This document shows positions 35,936-44,343 of a DNA stretch of 64,000 nt, in pieces. Source of the DNA: Cryptosporangium minutisporangium (GTDB lineage Bacteria > Actinomycetota > Actinomycetes > Mycobacteriales > Cryptosporangiaceae); assembly GCF_039536245.1 (NCBI RefSeq), contig NZ_BAAAYN010000026.1:120105-184104 (forward strand), written 5' to 3'. Position 1 is the stretch's first letter; every line of letters starts with the position of its first letter. The notes beneath the pieces were generated by a model. The model saw nothing but the letters and a program-made list of their open reading frames with translations. It was not told the origin of the DNA and did no database searches. The translations under genes and the position numbers were made by a program.

Positions 35936-36232
35936 CGCCGTACCTCACAGCAGTCGGAAGTTGAGTCCGACCGGCTCAATGCTTACAGCGTTGCGATCAT
36001 TCCCTCGCCGGTCGGCTGTTCGCTCTGAGCAGAGCCGCCGAGCGGAACAGCCGACCGTGAAGCCCGTGAGGCGGACGAGACGGATGTATCGGCCAATCCG
36101 GTAGAACATGGCCCCAAATGGGGGACGGCAGCCGAGAATTAGGCCTTCCGGCTCGGGGAATTGTGCCATGGTCCGCGTGTTCGGTAACGGGCCGATGACA
36201 GGCCGCGAAACGCGGATCGAAAGGGAGGGCTA
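35936..36232. other. Divergent region upstream of lon with a nested hairpin
   Basis: 297 bp between lon (minus) and a small plus-strand gene. At 36009-36057 CGGTCGGCTGTTCGCTC pairs with GAGCGGAACAGCCGACCG (one bulge). Inside it GCTCTG-AG-CAGAGC (36022-36035) is a second palindrome. In the minus direction this would be in or before the lon leader. TGTTCGC with a following GC-rich half-site recalls ClgR-type boxes known for lon in other actinobacteria, but the match is incomplete. No CIRCE or HAIR element was seen. Confidence 0.5.
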
Positions 36233-36451
36233 GTGCAGTACCACCGGCCGTTGCTCCAGGAAGACGTCGAGACGGCCCACCGGCTGCTCTCGATGCACCA
36301 ACCCACGGCCCCGGACGGCCACGACCGGTCCTACTGCGCGAGCGCGACCCACTACACGCCGACTCTCTGGCCCTGCGCCCGCCACCGCTGGGCGGTCGCC
36401 GTCCTCGCGGCCGACGAGCGAGGCGAGATCGACGACCCACCCAGCGACTGA
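36233..36451 (+). CDS. Small unknown protein, paralogue of the gene at 37967
   Basis: A 72-residue soluble protein of unknown function. It shares with the 80-residue protein at 37967-38209 the pattern E-x2-TA-x-LL...H-x-P/RSD...C...WPC-x2-R-x-W. Here the block reads TLWPCARHRWAVAVL; there it reads PPWPCGRWRWSMEVL. The conserved cysteines and tryptophans suggest a small metal- or redox-linked fold, which is not proven. The GTG start has AAGGGAGGG five bases upstream. It is divergent from lon and converges with the DUF6328 gene, 16 bp away. Confidence 0.65.
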   Translation: MQYHRPLLQEDVETAHRLLSMHQPTAPDGHDRSYCASATHYTPTLWPCARHRWAVAVLAADERGEIDDPPSD

Positions 36452-36467
36452 TCGTCCGGTCGAAGTC

Positions 36468-37016
36468 TCACCGCCCGTCGGCGCCGGACTTCCCGTCGGC
36501 GTTGGCCTCCGCGCGCCTGACGCGCATCCGCGTCCACGGAATCAGGAACCACAGCACGATGAGGAACAGCAGCGCGGCGGCACCGCCGGCCATCGCGACT
36601 TCCTTGCTGAACATCACGTCGAGGATGACGGTCAGCGCGCCACCGAGCGCTAACGAAAGCCAGACCAGGCCGGTCAGCGCGAAGATGTTCGCGATCTTGA
36701 CCAGTTCGTCCTTCATCGCACGACGGAAAACCAGGCGGTGGTAGCCGACCGGCGCGATCAGGAAGCCACTGGAGAGCAGGGCGCAGATCAGAGCACCGAC
36801 GTAGACCGCCCGGCCGAACGAGTCGACCTCGGTGAAGCGCTGCTGGAACACGATCGTTAACAAGAACGCGAAGAGAATTTGGACGCCGGTCTGTGCGACC
36901 CGCAACTCCTGAAGCAACTCGTTCATGTTGCGGTCCAGCCGCTCCGCCGGCGTCTCATCCCGCCAGAGATGACCGCTTTCATCCTTGTTTCGTACTGGGT
37001 GCTCGTCGGTGGTCAT
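36468..37016 (-). CDS. DUF6328 family membrane protein
   Basis: A 182-residue protein with four predicted membrane segments after a charged N-terminus. The family signature AERLDRNMNELLQELRVAQTGVQILFAFLLT is followed by FQQRFTEVDSFGRAVY and the amphipathic FRRAMKDELVKIANI. Such proteins have sometimes been labelled sodium:proton antiporters, but at this length transport activity is unproven. It is downstream of the GntR gene on the same strand with a 58-bp gap, so the two could share a transcript. Confidence 0.82.
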   Translation of the reverse strand: MTTDEHPVRNKDESGHLWRDETPAERLDRNMNELLQELRVAQTGVQILFAFLLTIVFQQRFTEVDSFGRAVYVGALICALLSSGFLIAPVGYHRLVFRRAMKDELVKIANIFALTGLVWLSLALGGALTVILDVMFSKEVAMAGGAAALLFLIVLWFLIPWTRMRVRRAEANADGKSGADGR

Positions 37017-37074
37017 GGCACCGTCGTCCCCCGTTCAGGGGCTATTCAATCCTGGTTCACCTGCGGTGGCGCAG

Positions 37075-37845
37075 CTACTCGGTGGTCGCCACCGGCGCCA
37101 GGTCGATGCGGTACTCGAGCTCGGCGCGATCGCCGGGCACCACGATGTCGACCGCGGTCTCCACCGCGCGGTCGCCGGCGAACATCGTCCGGGTGATCGT
37201 GAGCATCGGGGTACCGACCGCGACCGAGAGCGCGCGGGTCTCCTCGGGCCGCGGCATCCGCGCCCGCACCAGTTCGTCGACGCGCGTGACGGTCACGCCG
37301 ATGCTGGCCAGCGCCGCGACCGTGCCCCCGACCCACGGCTCGTTGCGCGGATCGGCCACCGGAGTGCCCGCCACCAGGTCGAGCGGCAGGTACGACATGC
37401 TCAGCTGCTGCGGCAGGTTGCCGTCGAGGAAGAGGATCCGGCGCTCCAGCACCGACGTGTCGGTGTCGATGCCCAGCAGCCCGGCGACCTGATCGGTGGC
37501 CGGAACCTCCTGGAAGGACGACTCGGCCCGGTACTCCGCCCAATCGAGCGGAGCACCGGTCGTGGCGGCGTCGAGGGCCTGGCGGTACCGGCTCGACGCG
37601 ACGCGCCGGATCGGCAACGCGTCGCGGACGTAGGTGCCGCGGCCGTGGTGGGTGACGACCAGGCCCTCCTCTCGCAGCATCGTCATCGCGAGGCGCACGG
37701 TGTTCCGGGCGACGCCGTACCGCTGCATCAGGGTCATCTCGGAGGGGATCAACGAGCCGGGCCCGTACTCCCCGCTGGCGATGTCCGCGCGCAGTTGGTC
37801 GGCCAACTGCCGGTAAACGGCCCGGTCACCGTGCGGATCGATCAT
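37075..37845 (-). CDS. GntR family regulator (HutC/UTRA type)
   Basis: A 256-residue regulator. The N-terminal winged helix-turn-helix (VYRQLADQLRADIASGEYGPG, SEMTLMQRYGVARNTVRLAMTMLREEGLV) is typical GntR, and the rest is a UTRA ligand domain (RRILFLDGNLPQQLSMSYLPLDL). ATG at 37845 was chosen as the first methionine next to the winged helix; the frame upstream is not family-like. It is divergent from the small gene at 37967, whose promoter carries a partial palindrome. Polyamine transport genes begin 0.4 kb away on the same strand, so control of the pot operon is possible. Confidence 0.88.
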   Translation of the reverse strand: MIDPHGDRAVYRQLADQLRADIASGEYGPGSLIPSEMTLMQRYGVARNTVRLAMTMLREEGLVVTHHGRGTYVRDALPIRRVASSRYRQALDAATTGAPLDWAEYRAESSFQEVPATDQVAGLLGIDTDTSVLERRILFLDGNLPQQLSMSYLPLDLVAGTPVADPRNEPWVGGTVAALASIGVTVTRVDELVRARMPRPEETRALSVAVGTPMLTITRTMFAGDRAVETAVDIVVPGDRAELEYRIDLAPVATTE

Positions 37846-37884
37846 GCCGGGGACGCTACCGACGGTCGTTCTCACGATAGCTCG

Positions 37885-37914
37885 TTGACACGTTGGTACA
37901 AGTTGCACTACGGT
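37885..37914 (+). promoter_or_regulatory. Promoter of the small gene at 37967, with a possible GntR site
   Basis: TTGACA (37885-37890), an 18-base spacer and TACGGT (37909-37914) make a close match to the primary-sigma consensus of actinobacteria. Inside the spacer TTGGTACAA is a near palindrome centred on GTAC. Its place between the elements and beside a GntR-type gene makes it a plausible operator. Confidence 0.6.
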
Positions 37915-37966
37915 CGTGCTTGCCCCCACAGGGCGAATCACTTCGACGAAGCAAAGGGGATGCGGG

Positions 37967-38209
37967 ATGAATTCGTTCGTATTGCCCGCGGAACCGGACG
38001 CCGAGCAAATCGAGACCGCTCAACTGTTGATCGATCAGCACCGGTCCGATCACAACGGACAGTGCCCGGCGCTGACCTGCGCAGTCGGGGCGAAGGCGCC
38101 GCCCTGGCCGTGCGGGCGCTGGCGGTGGTCCATGGAGGTTCTGCGCCGCGCAGGCCTCCCGGTCGCCAACCCCGAGGGCCGCCACCCGTCCGAATCCGGA
38201 AACAGCTAA
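37967..38209 (+). CDS. Small unknown protein, paralogue of the gene at 36233
   Basis: An 80-residue soluble protein of unknown function with the block GQCPALTCAVGAKAPPWPCGR containing three cysteines and two prolines before a tryptophan. It is related to the 72-residue protein at 36233 over its whole length. ATG at 37967 follows AAAGGGG. A clear promoter lies 50 bp upstream and a 21-bp terminator stem overlaps the stop codon, so it is a complete single-gene transcription unit. The cysteine spacing could bind a metal, but no family function is known to me. Confidence 0.68.
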   Translation: MNSFVLPAEPDAEQIETAQLLIDQHRSDHNGQCPALTCAVGAKAPPWPCGRWRWSMEVLRRAGLPVANPEGRHPSESGNS

Positions 38210-38247
38210 GTGTGGTGTGGGCGAGGGCCCACACCACACTTAGCTGT
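38202..38247. terminator. Perfect 21-bp bidirectional terminator stem
   Basis: Left arm at 38202-38222 and right arm at 38227-38247 pair without a mismatch around the loop GAGG. The arms begin ACAGCTAAGTGTGG and GCCCACACCACACT. The stop codon of the 37967 gene lies in the left arm. The structure separates it from the convergent potC gene. Confidence 0.85.
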
Positions 38248-38269
38248 CTTCTACGTCGCTTAGGTCGTC

Positions 38270-39148
38270 CTACTTCGTCGCGCGGCGGGAAGCCTTCGTG
38301 CGGTACTGCGCCGCGAGCACCAGGAACAGCGCGAGGAAGAACATGATCGAGCCGATCACGTTGATCTGCGGCGGAACGCCTCGCTGATTGGCCCCGAAGA
38401 CGAACATCGGGAACGTCACCAGGTTGCCCGAGTTGAAGTTCGTGACGATGAAGTCGTCGAAGCTCAACGAGAACGACAGCAGCGACGCCGCCACGATGCC
38501 CGGCAGTACCAGCGGCAGCGTGACCCGCCGGAACGTCTGGTACGGCGTGGCGTACAGGTCGGCAGCAGCCTGCTCGAGGCGTGGATCCATCCCCTGCAAT
38601 CGCGCCTTCACCGTCACGACGACGAAGCTCATGCAGAACAGCACGTGCGAGATGAACAGCGTCGTGAACCCGCGCCCCACGCCGCCCTGCACGAACAGCG
38701 CCAGCAGCGACGAACCCAGCACGACCTCCGGGGTCGCCATCGGTAGGAACACCAGGAGGTTCGTCGGCTGCCGCCCGCGGAAGCGGTGCCGCACCAGCGC
38801 GAACGCCAGCAGCGTTCCGAGCACGGTGGCGCCGAGCGTCGCGACCAGAGCCAGCCGGATCGAGAGCCAGAGGCTGTCGCACATCCCGCCGATGCCGCAG
38901 ACGTCGGTCCAGGCGTCGAGCGAGAACTCGTGCCACGCGAAGTTGAAGTTCCCCGCCGGATCGTTGAACGAGAAGACGAACACGACCGCGACCGGGAGCA
39001 GCAGGTAACCCAACGCCGCCAGGCCGGCGAACGTCACCAGGTGCTCACGGATCCAGGACAGCGCCGCCGACAGCGGAGGCCGGGTCCGCTGGGCCCGATG
39101 CCCGCCACCGGTCCACTCACCCTGTCGATTTTCGGTAGCCGTGGTCAT
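38270..39148 (-). CDS. potC: Polyamine ABC transporter permease (PotC type)
   Basis: A 292-residue inner-membrane permease with six predicted membrane segments. The EAA loop that contacts the ATPase reads QAAADLYATPYQTFRRVTLPLVLPGI. The segment order and the NFNSGNLVTFPMFVFG block resemble PotC/YdcV. It starts with a 1-base overlap on the potB stop (TGATG). It is the last gene of potD-potA-potB-potC, all on the minus strand, ending at the 21-bp terminator. Function: forms the channel half for spermidine/putrescine-type amine uptake. Confidence 0.9.
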   Translation of the reverse strand: MTTATENRQGEWTGGGHRAQRTRPPLSAALSWIREHLVTFAGLAALGYLLLPVAVVFVFSFNDPAGNFNFAWHEFSLDAWTDVCGIGGMCDSLWLSIRLALVATLGATVLGTLLAFALVRHRFRGRQPTNLLVFLPMATPEVVLGSSLLALFVQGGVGRGFTTLFISHVLFCMSFVVVTVKARLQGMDPRLEQAAADLYATPYQTFRRVTLPLVLPGIVAASLLSFSLSFDDFIVTNFNSGNLVTFPMFVFGANQRGVPPQINVIGSIMFFLALFLVLAAQYRTKASRRATK

Positions 39149-39993
39149 CAGACCAGCTCCTCCGTCCCTGCCCGGCGGACGTACACGAGCACCATCGAAA
39201 TGATCGCGACCATCAGAATCACCGAAAGCGCGGCCGCGCCCGGGTAGTCCAGCGAGACCAAGAACTTCTGCTGGACGACGTTGCCGATCATCCAGGTCTG
39301 CGGCGTGCCGAGGAACTCCGCGTTGACGTAGTCACCCGCGGCCGGGATGAACGTCAACAGCGTGCCGCCCACGACGCCCGGCAGCGACAGCGGGAACGTC
39401 ACCTTGCGGAACGTCGTGAACGGGTTCGCGTACAGATCGTTGGCGGCCTCCAGCAACCGGCCGTCGAGGCGCTCCAGGCTCGTGTAGAGCGGCAGCGTCA
39501 TGAACGGCAGGAAGTTGTAGGTCAGACCACAGACCACCGCGATCGGCGTCGCGAGCAGCCGGTCGTCGGTGAAGTTCAGCAGCCCGATCGCGCGCAGCAC
39601 GTCGGCGACCCAGCCCTCGTCGGCGAGGATGATCTTCCAGGCAAGCGTCCGCACCAGGAAGCTGGTGAAGAACGGCGCCACGACGAGGATCAGCAGCACG
39701 TTCCGCCATCGACCGGCCTTGAACGCGATCGTGTAGGCCAGCGGATAGGCGATGATCAGTGCCGCGAGCGTGGCCAGACTGGCGTAGATCAGCGACCGGA
39801 GGAAATGCGGCGCGTAGTCCTGGATGACCTCTGCGTAGACCGCGAAGTTCCAGGTCATCACGTACCCGGTTTCCAGCGAGCCCTCTTGCAGCGACTGGCT
39901 GACCAGCGTGATCGTCGGAATGATGAAGAACACGCCCAGCCACAGCAGGCCGGGCAGGATCAGCAGGTACGCCGTCGATTTCCGCGCGGTCAT
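39148..39993 (-). CDS. potB: Polyamine ABC transporter permease (PotB type)
   Basis: A 281-residue permease with six membrane segments. The EAA loop is LEAANDLYANPFTTFRKVTFPLSLPGV. ATG at 39993 overlaps the potA stop (ATGA) and was chosen over the longer open frame, which lies inside potA. It partners PotC as the second transmembrane subunit. The N-terminal [19 protein letters not shown] begins directly with the first membrane helix, as in PotB/YdcU proteins. Confidence 0.9.
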   Translation of the reverse strand: MTARKSTAYLLILPGLLWLGVFFIIPTITLVSQSLQEGSLETGYVMTWNFAVYAEVIQDYAPHFLRSLIYASLATLAALIIAYPLAYTIAFKAGRWRNVLLILVVAPFFTSFLVRTLAWKIILADEGWVADVLRAIGLLNFTDDRLLATPIAVVCGLTYNFLPFMTLPLYTSLERLDGRLLEAANDLYANPFTTFRKVTFPLSLPGVVGGTLLTFIPAAGDYVNAEFLGTPQTWMIGNVVQQKFLVSLDYPGAAALSVILMVAIISMVLVYVRRAGTEELV

Positions 39994-41150
39994 GAGACCG
40001 TTCCCGCCGGCACCCCGCCCAGCTCCGGGTCGAGGATCGCGCCCGCCTGCGCGTCCTGAGTGCCGTCCAGACCGAATGCCGACGCCGGGTCCCAGTGGAT
40101 CTGCACCTCGTGCCCCGGCCGCGGGCCGAGGTCGGAGGACAGGTTCTGGGCGAAGACCGAGAGCTGCTGGCCCCACCGGGTGCGCACCTGGTACTGCGTG
40201 CTCACGCCGATGAAGCTGGAGTCGATCACCTGCGCGTCGAGCCGGTTGTGCCGGTCCGGGACCGGTGCGCCGTTCGGGCTCAGGTGCAGCTTCTCCGGCC
40301 GGACGCCGACGTAGAGCCGGTTCGACGCCGACACCGACCGTGCGGTCGGCAGCACGATCCGGTGCCCCGAGACGTCGAGCAGCAGGTCACCGCCGTTGCG
40401 TCCGGTGACCGTACCGGTGAGCAGGTTCGACTGACCGAGGAAGTTCGCGACGAACACCGTCGCCGGGGTCTCGTACAGCTCGACCGGACCGCCGAGCTGC
40501 TCGACCCGGCCCTGGTTCATCACCGCGATCGTGTCGGCCATCGACATGGCCTCTTCCTGGTCGTGCGTGACGTGCACGAACGTCGATCCGACGCTGGTCT
40601 GGATCTGCTTGAGCTCCAGCTGCATCTGACGGCGCAGCTTGAGGTCGAGTGCGCCGAGCGGCTCGTCCAGCAGGAGTACCTGCGGACGGTTGACCAGCGC
40701 ACGGGCCAGCGCGACGCGCTGCTGCTGGCCACCGGAGAGCTGGGTCGGCTTCCGCTGGGCGAGGTCACCCAGCTCCACCATCTCCAGCGCCTGGACGACC
40801 TTGGCCTTGACCTCGGACTGGCGGCGACGGCGGAGGCCGAACGCGACGTTCTCGAAGATCGTCAGGTGCGGGAAGAGCGCGTAGCTCTGGAACACCGTGT
40901 TGACCGGCCGCTGGTACGGCTTCTTCGTCGTGATGTCGTCCTGCCCGAGCAGGATCCGTCCCTCGGTCGGCTCCTCGAGTCCGCCGACCATCCGCAGCGT
41001 CGTCGTCTTGCCGCAGCCGGACGGGCCGAGCAGCGCGAAGAACGACCCTTCCGGGATGGTCAGCGTCAGGTTGTCGACGGCGGTCATCGGTCCGAAGCGC
41101 TTCGAGACCTCGACCAGCCGGAGGTCCCGCCCCGTGCCCGGCCCGGTCAC
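39990..41150 (-). CDS. potA: Polyamine ABC transporter ATPase (PotA type)
   Basis: A 386-residue ABC ATPase. Seen: Walker [17 protein letters not shown]-loop [11 protein letters not shown], signature [15 protein letters not shown], Walker [17 protein letters not shown] and the switch histidine in [16 protein letters not shown]-type regulatory domain fills the C-terminal third ([15 protein letters not shown]). The GTG start at 41150 overlaps the potD stop (GTGA). The C-terminal tail ends in a proline/glycine-rich segment. It powers uptake through PotB/PotC. Confidence 0.93.
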   Translation of the reverse strand: MTGPGTGRDLRLVEVSKRFGPMTAVDNLTLTIPEGSFFALLGPSGCGKTTTLRMVGGLEEPTEGRILLGQDDITTKKPYQRPVNTVFQSYALFPHLTIFENVAFGLRRRRQSEVKAKVVQALEMVELGDLAQRKPTQLSGGQQQRVALARALVNRPQVLLLDEPLGALDLKLRRQMQLELKQIQTSVGSTFVHVTHDQEEAMSMADTIAVMNQGRVEQLGGPVELYETPATVFVANFLGQSNLLTGTVTGRNGGDLLLDVSGHRIVLPTARSVSASNRLYVGVRPEKLHLSPNGAPVPDRHNRLDAQVIDSSFIGVSTQYQVRTRWGQQLSVFAQNLSSDLGPRPGHEVQIHWDPASAFGLDGTQDAQAGAILDPELGGVPAGTVS

Positions 41151-42355
41151 GCGCCGATGACCTTTGCGTACTTGTCGGAGAAGGCGCGCTCGCTGGCGTC
41201 GTCCAACGCCTTGAAGGTGTGCAGCCTCGCCAGCGTGGCTTCGGTCGGGAAGATCAGCTCGTTCTTCGCGACCTCGGGAGCGGACTTCTCCAGGATCTCC
41301 TTCGCCCCGACGACCGGGCAGATGTAGTTGACGTAGGCGGCGAGCTCCGCGGCGACCGCAGGCTCGTAGTAGTAGTTCATCAGCAGCTCGGCGTTCTTCT
41401 TGTGGGCTGCCTTGTTCGGGATCAGCATGTTGTCGTTCGCCCGGATACCGCCGGCCTCCGGCGTGACGAACTTGATGTCCGTGTTGTCGGCCTGCAGCTG
41501 GACGATGTCGCCGGACCACGCGATACAGGCGGCGACGTTCCCGGCCGCGAGGTCCTGCGTGTAGTCGTTACCGGTGAAGCGGCGGATCTGGCCGCTCTTG
41601 ACCGCGGCGTCCAACGTGGCGAGCGCCTCGTCGAATTGGGCGTCGGTCACCGACGCCGGGTCGTTGCCGTTCTCCAGCAGGATCAGGCCCATCGTGTCGC
41701 GCAGCTCGGTGAGCGCGGTGACCTTGCCCTTGAGGTCGCTGCGGGTCAGCAGGTCGGTGATCGACGTGACCGGTCCGGTGACCTTCTCGTTGTAGGCGAT
41801 GCCGGCCATGATCCCGGCCCAGGGCAGCGAGTACTCCCGCGCCGCGTCGAACTCGACCTCGGTGAGCGAGGGCTCGATGTTCTTCTTGTTCGCCACGTTC
41901 TTCGGGTCGAGCTTCTGGACCCACTTGAGCCGGATCAGCCGGGCGGCCATCCAGTCGGTGAGCACCATGACGTCGCGCTTGATGTCGTTCCCGGCCGCGA
42001 GGTCGGCGCGGACCTTGCCGAAGAACTGGTCGTTGTCGTTGATGTCCTCGACGTAGTTGACCGAGATGCCGGTCTGCTGCTTGAACTTGTCGAGGGTCGG
42101 GTGGACCTTCTCGTCGTTCTCGTCCACGTCGATGTACAACGGCCAGTTCGAGAAGTTGACGACCTTGTCCTTGTCGGACAGGTCGGTCGCGGCGGCCTGC
42201 TCGGCCTCGGTCTTCGAGGCGCCTTCCGTGCCACACGCCGCCAACAGCGGTCCGCCGGCGGCCAGTAAGCCCGCGGCACCGGCGCTACGGAGCACCGACC
42301 GACGCGACAGCAGCTGGCGCAGCGACCGCATTACGTCCGGGTCGACATCCGTCAT
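41147..42355 (-). CDS. potD: Polyamine-binding lipoprotein, Tat-type signal (PotD type)
   Basis: A 402-residue solute-binding protein. The N-terminus has a twin-arginine stretch LLSRRSVLRSAGAAGLLAAGG followed by a lipobox LLAACG, so it is probably exported folded by Tat and lipid-anchored at Cys. The mature part is PotD-like: VNFSNWPLYIDVDE, NDQFFGKVRADLAAGNDIKRDVM and PWAGIMAGIAYNE. ATG has AAGGAG eight bases upstream. It is the first gene of the pot operon. Putrescine or spermidine is the likely ligand, given the catabolic genes beside it. Confidence 0.92.
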   Translation of the reverse strand: MTDVDPDVMRSLRQLLSRRSVLRSAGAAGLLAAGGPLLAACGTEGASKTEAEQAAATDLSDKDKVVNFSNWPLYIDVDENDEKVHPTLDKFKQQTGISVNYVEDINDNDQFFGKVRADLAAGNDIKRDVMVLTDWMAARLIRLKWVQKLDPKNVANKKNIEPSLTEVEFDAAREYSLPWAGIMAGIAYNEKVTGPVTSITDLLTRSDLKGKVTALTELRDTMGLILLENGNDPASVTDAQFDEALATLDAAVKSGQIRRFTGNDYTQDLAAGNVAACIAWSGDIVQLQADNTDIKFVTPEAGGIRANDNMLIPNKAAHKKNAELLMNYYYEPAVAAELAAYVNYICPVVGAKEILEKSAPEVAKNELIFPTEATLARLHTFKALDDASERAFSDKYAKVIGA

Positions 42356-42401
42356 CGGGGCTGCTCCTTCAAACCTGGGTGGGCCGCGATAGCGGACCGT
42401 G

Positions 42402-42409
42402 ACTGTATA
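42402..42409 (-). promoter_or_regulatory. Candidate -10 element of the pot operon
   Basis: TATACAGT read on the minus strand, about 47 bases before the potD start. The -35 region 17 bases further upstream (CGGAAG) is poor, which suggests an activator or an alternative sigma factor. The 131-bp gap holds no other clear signal. Confidence 0.4.
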
Positions 42410-42487
42410 GATGTGTCGGGGTAATACTTCCGCTACGGTGCGGCTGAGGCGAACGGTTCAATGAATTAGGTCGTGTTCCCACGCGAC

Positions 42488-44035
42488 CTACGCGCCGGCC
42501 AGCGGATGCATCGCGCTGGGCGGGGTGTCGCGGAACACGGTTCGGTGCCAGGACTTCGCCGCATTAGCGGTCAAGTCGTACATCACGTGCTTGACCGTGG
42601 TGTACTCCTCGAACGAGTAGCTCGACATGTCCTTACCGAAGCCGGATGCCTTGACGCCGCCGTGCGGCATCTCGCTGATGATCGGGATGTGGTCGTTCAC
42701 CCAGACGCACCCGGAGCGGATCGCGCGCGTGGCGTGCATCGCGCGGTGGACGTCCCGGGTCCAGACCGAGGCCGCCAACCCGAACGGGGTGTCGTTGGCC
42801 AGCGCGATCGCCTCGTCAAGGTCGGGGTCGTCCCCACCTTGGCGGGCGGCGCCACTTCCGAACGGCAGGGCGACCAACACCGGACCGAAGATCTCACTCT
42901 GAACGATCTCTGCGTCCTGCGCCACGTCGACGATCAGCGTCGGCGCGTAGTACGAACCTCTGATGAGTTCGTCGGTCTTCGGGATCTCACCGCCGACCAC
43001 GACCCGAGCGCCGTAACCGCGGGCCCGGTCGACGAACCCCGCGACCCGCTCCTGCTGGGCCCGGTGGATCAGGGGTCCCTGGTCGGTCGCCGGGTCGAGC
43101 GGCGCACCCAGCCGGACCGCGGCCATCAGCTCGGCCACCCGGTCGACGAACTCCGCGAAGCGGGAGTGGTGGACGTAGGCACGGGTGGCGGCGGTGCAGT
43201 CCTGGCCGGTGTTGATCAGGGCGCCGGCGACCGCACCGTGGGCGGCGGCCTCCAGGTCGGCGTCGTCGAGCACCACGAACGGGGCCTTGCCGCCGAGCTC
43301 CAGGTGGATGCGCTTCGGGCCGCCGCTGGCCAGCTCCATCACCCGGCGTCCGACCGGGGACGACCCGGTGAACGACACCATCGCGACGTCCGGGTGGGAG
43401 ATGAGCGCCTCTCCGGCGACGGGCCCGGTGCCGGTGATCACGTTCACGACGCCGGCCGGCGCACCGGCCTCGGTGACCAGCTCGGCCAGGCGCAGCGACG
43501 TGAGCGGCGTGTTCTCGGCCGGCTTGAGCACGATCGTGTTGCCTGCGGCGATCGCCGGGAGCACCTTCCACGCCGCCATCTGCAGCGGGTAGTTCCACGG
43601 CGCCACCGAACCGACGACGCCGACCGGCTCTCGCCGCACCATCGACGTGTGGTCGGGCGAGTACTCGGCGGCTGCTTTACCCGCCAGTTCCCGGGCCGCA
43701 CCGGCGAAGAACGCGGTGTTGTCGACCGTTCCCGGGACGTCGAACTCCCCGGAGAGGCGGATGGGCTTGCCGGTCTGCCTGCTCTCCAGCGTCGCGAGGC
43801 CTTCGGCCTCGGCCTCGAGCAGGCCGGCGAGTTTGGTGAGAACGGCCGACCGCTCCCCCGGCGTCGCGCGAGACCACTCGCCGAACGCGGCACTGGCTGC
43901 GGCGACCGCACGGTCGACGTCGTCGGTGTTGGCGAGCTCAGTCGTCTCGACCGTTTCCCCCGTCGAGGGGTCGATCACGTCGTAGCGAGTCCCACTGGAG
44001 CCACGTGACCGTTGCCCGGCGATGTACTGGTGCAC
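42488..44035 (-). CDS. Aldehyde dehydrogenase, probably gamma-aminobutyraldehyde type (paralogue 1)
   Basis: A 515-residue NAD(P)-dependent aldehyde dehydrogenase. Seen: the general-base glutamate in HLELGGKAPFV, the catalytic cysteine in NTGQDCTAATRAY, the cofactor loop FTGSSPVGRRVME and the late motif EIFGPVLVALPF. Its close similarity to the enzyme at 45815-47239 (GQDCTAATR, MPHGG-x-K-x-SG-x-GKD, PVGV-x-G-x-VAPWNYP) shows gene duplication. Position between the pot genes and an amine oxidoreductase points to oxidation of aminobutyraldehyde to GABA; betaine aldehyde is an alternative substrate. GTG start. The gap to potD is 131 bp. Confidence 0.9.
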   Translation of the reverse strand: MHQYIAGQRSRGSSGTRYDVIDPSTGETVETTELANTDDVDRAVAAASAAFGEWSRATPGERSAVLTKLAGLLEAEAEGLATLESRQTGKPIRLSGEFDVPGTVDNTAFFAGAARELAGKAAAEYSPDHTSMVRREPVGVVGSVAPWNYPLQMAAWKVLPAIAAGNTIVLKPAENTPLTSLRLAELVTEAGAPAGVVNVITGTGPVAGEALISHPDVAMVSFTGSSPVGRRVMELASGGPKRIHLELGGKAPFVVLDDADLEAAAHGAVAGALINTGQDCTAATRAYVHHSRFAEFVDRVAELMAAVRLGAPLDPATDQGPLIHRAQQERVAGFVDRARGYGARVVVGGEIPKTDELIRGSYYAPTLIVDVAQDAEIVQSEIFGPVLVALPFGSGAARQGGDDPDLDEAIALANDTPFGLAASVWTRDVHRAMHATRAIRSGCVWVNDHIPIISEMPHGGVKASGFGKDMSSYSFEEYTTVKHVMYDLTANAAKSWHRTVFRDTPPSAMHPLAGA

Positions 44036-44343
44036 CCGATGCCCGTCCTCTTCTCGCGCCGCGAGATTACGTCATGCCGGTTTCAGCGCGGGAACGGTAG
44101 TCGGCGGCGGACAACCGATCCGGGCCCAGGTACCGGCCGGATGGGCTGAGAATGTCAGGCGAGATGGCCGTGGGGCAAGGAATCCGTGAAACAATCCTGT
44201 CTCGGATGTTGAATCCGTTGTGGAGCATCAGAAACATTTCGGTAACTATGGTTCGCGACGCTTTCCGATGAGTCCCTTCGGACCGCTTTTCGGTCCGTCG
44301 AGCGGACGCCGTCGGTGTTGTATTCGTTCCGAGGAGTAACGGC
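44036..44343. other. Divergent control region of the polyamine island
   Basis: 308 bp between aldehyde dehydrogenase 1 (minus) and the flavin oxidoreductase (plus). It is less GC-rich than the genes. It contains a short hairpin CGGACCG-CTTTT-CGGTCCG at 44279-44297, about 46 bases before the oxidoreductase start, and the ribosome site GAGGAG at 44331-44336. No coding sequence is credible. Likely promoters in both directions; no operator could be assigned. Confidence 0.5.
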
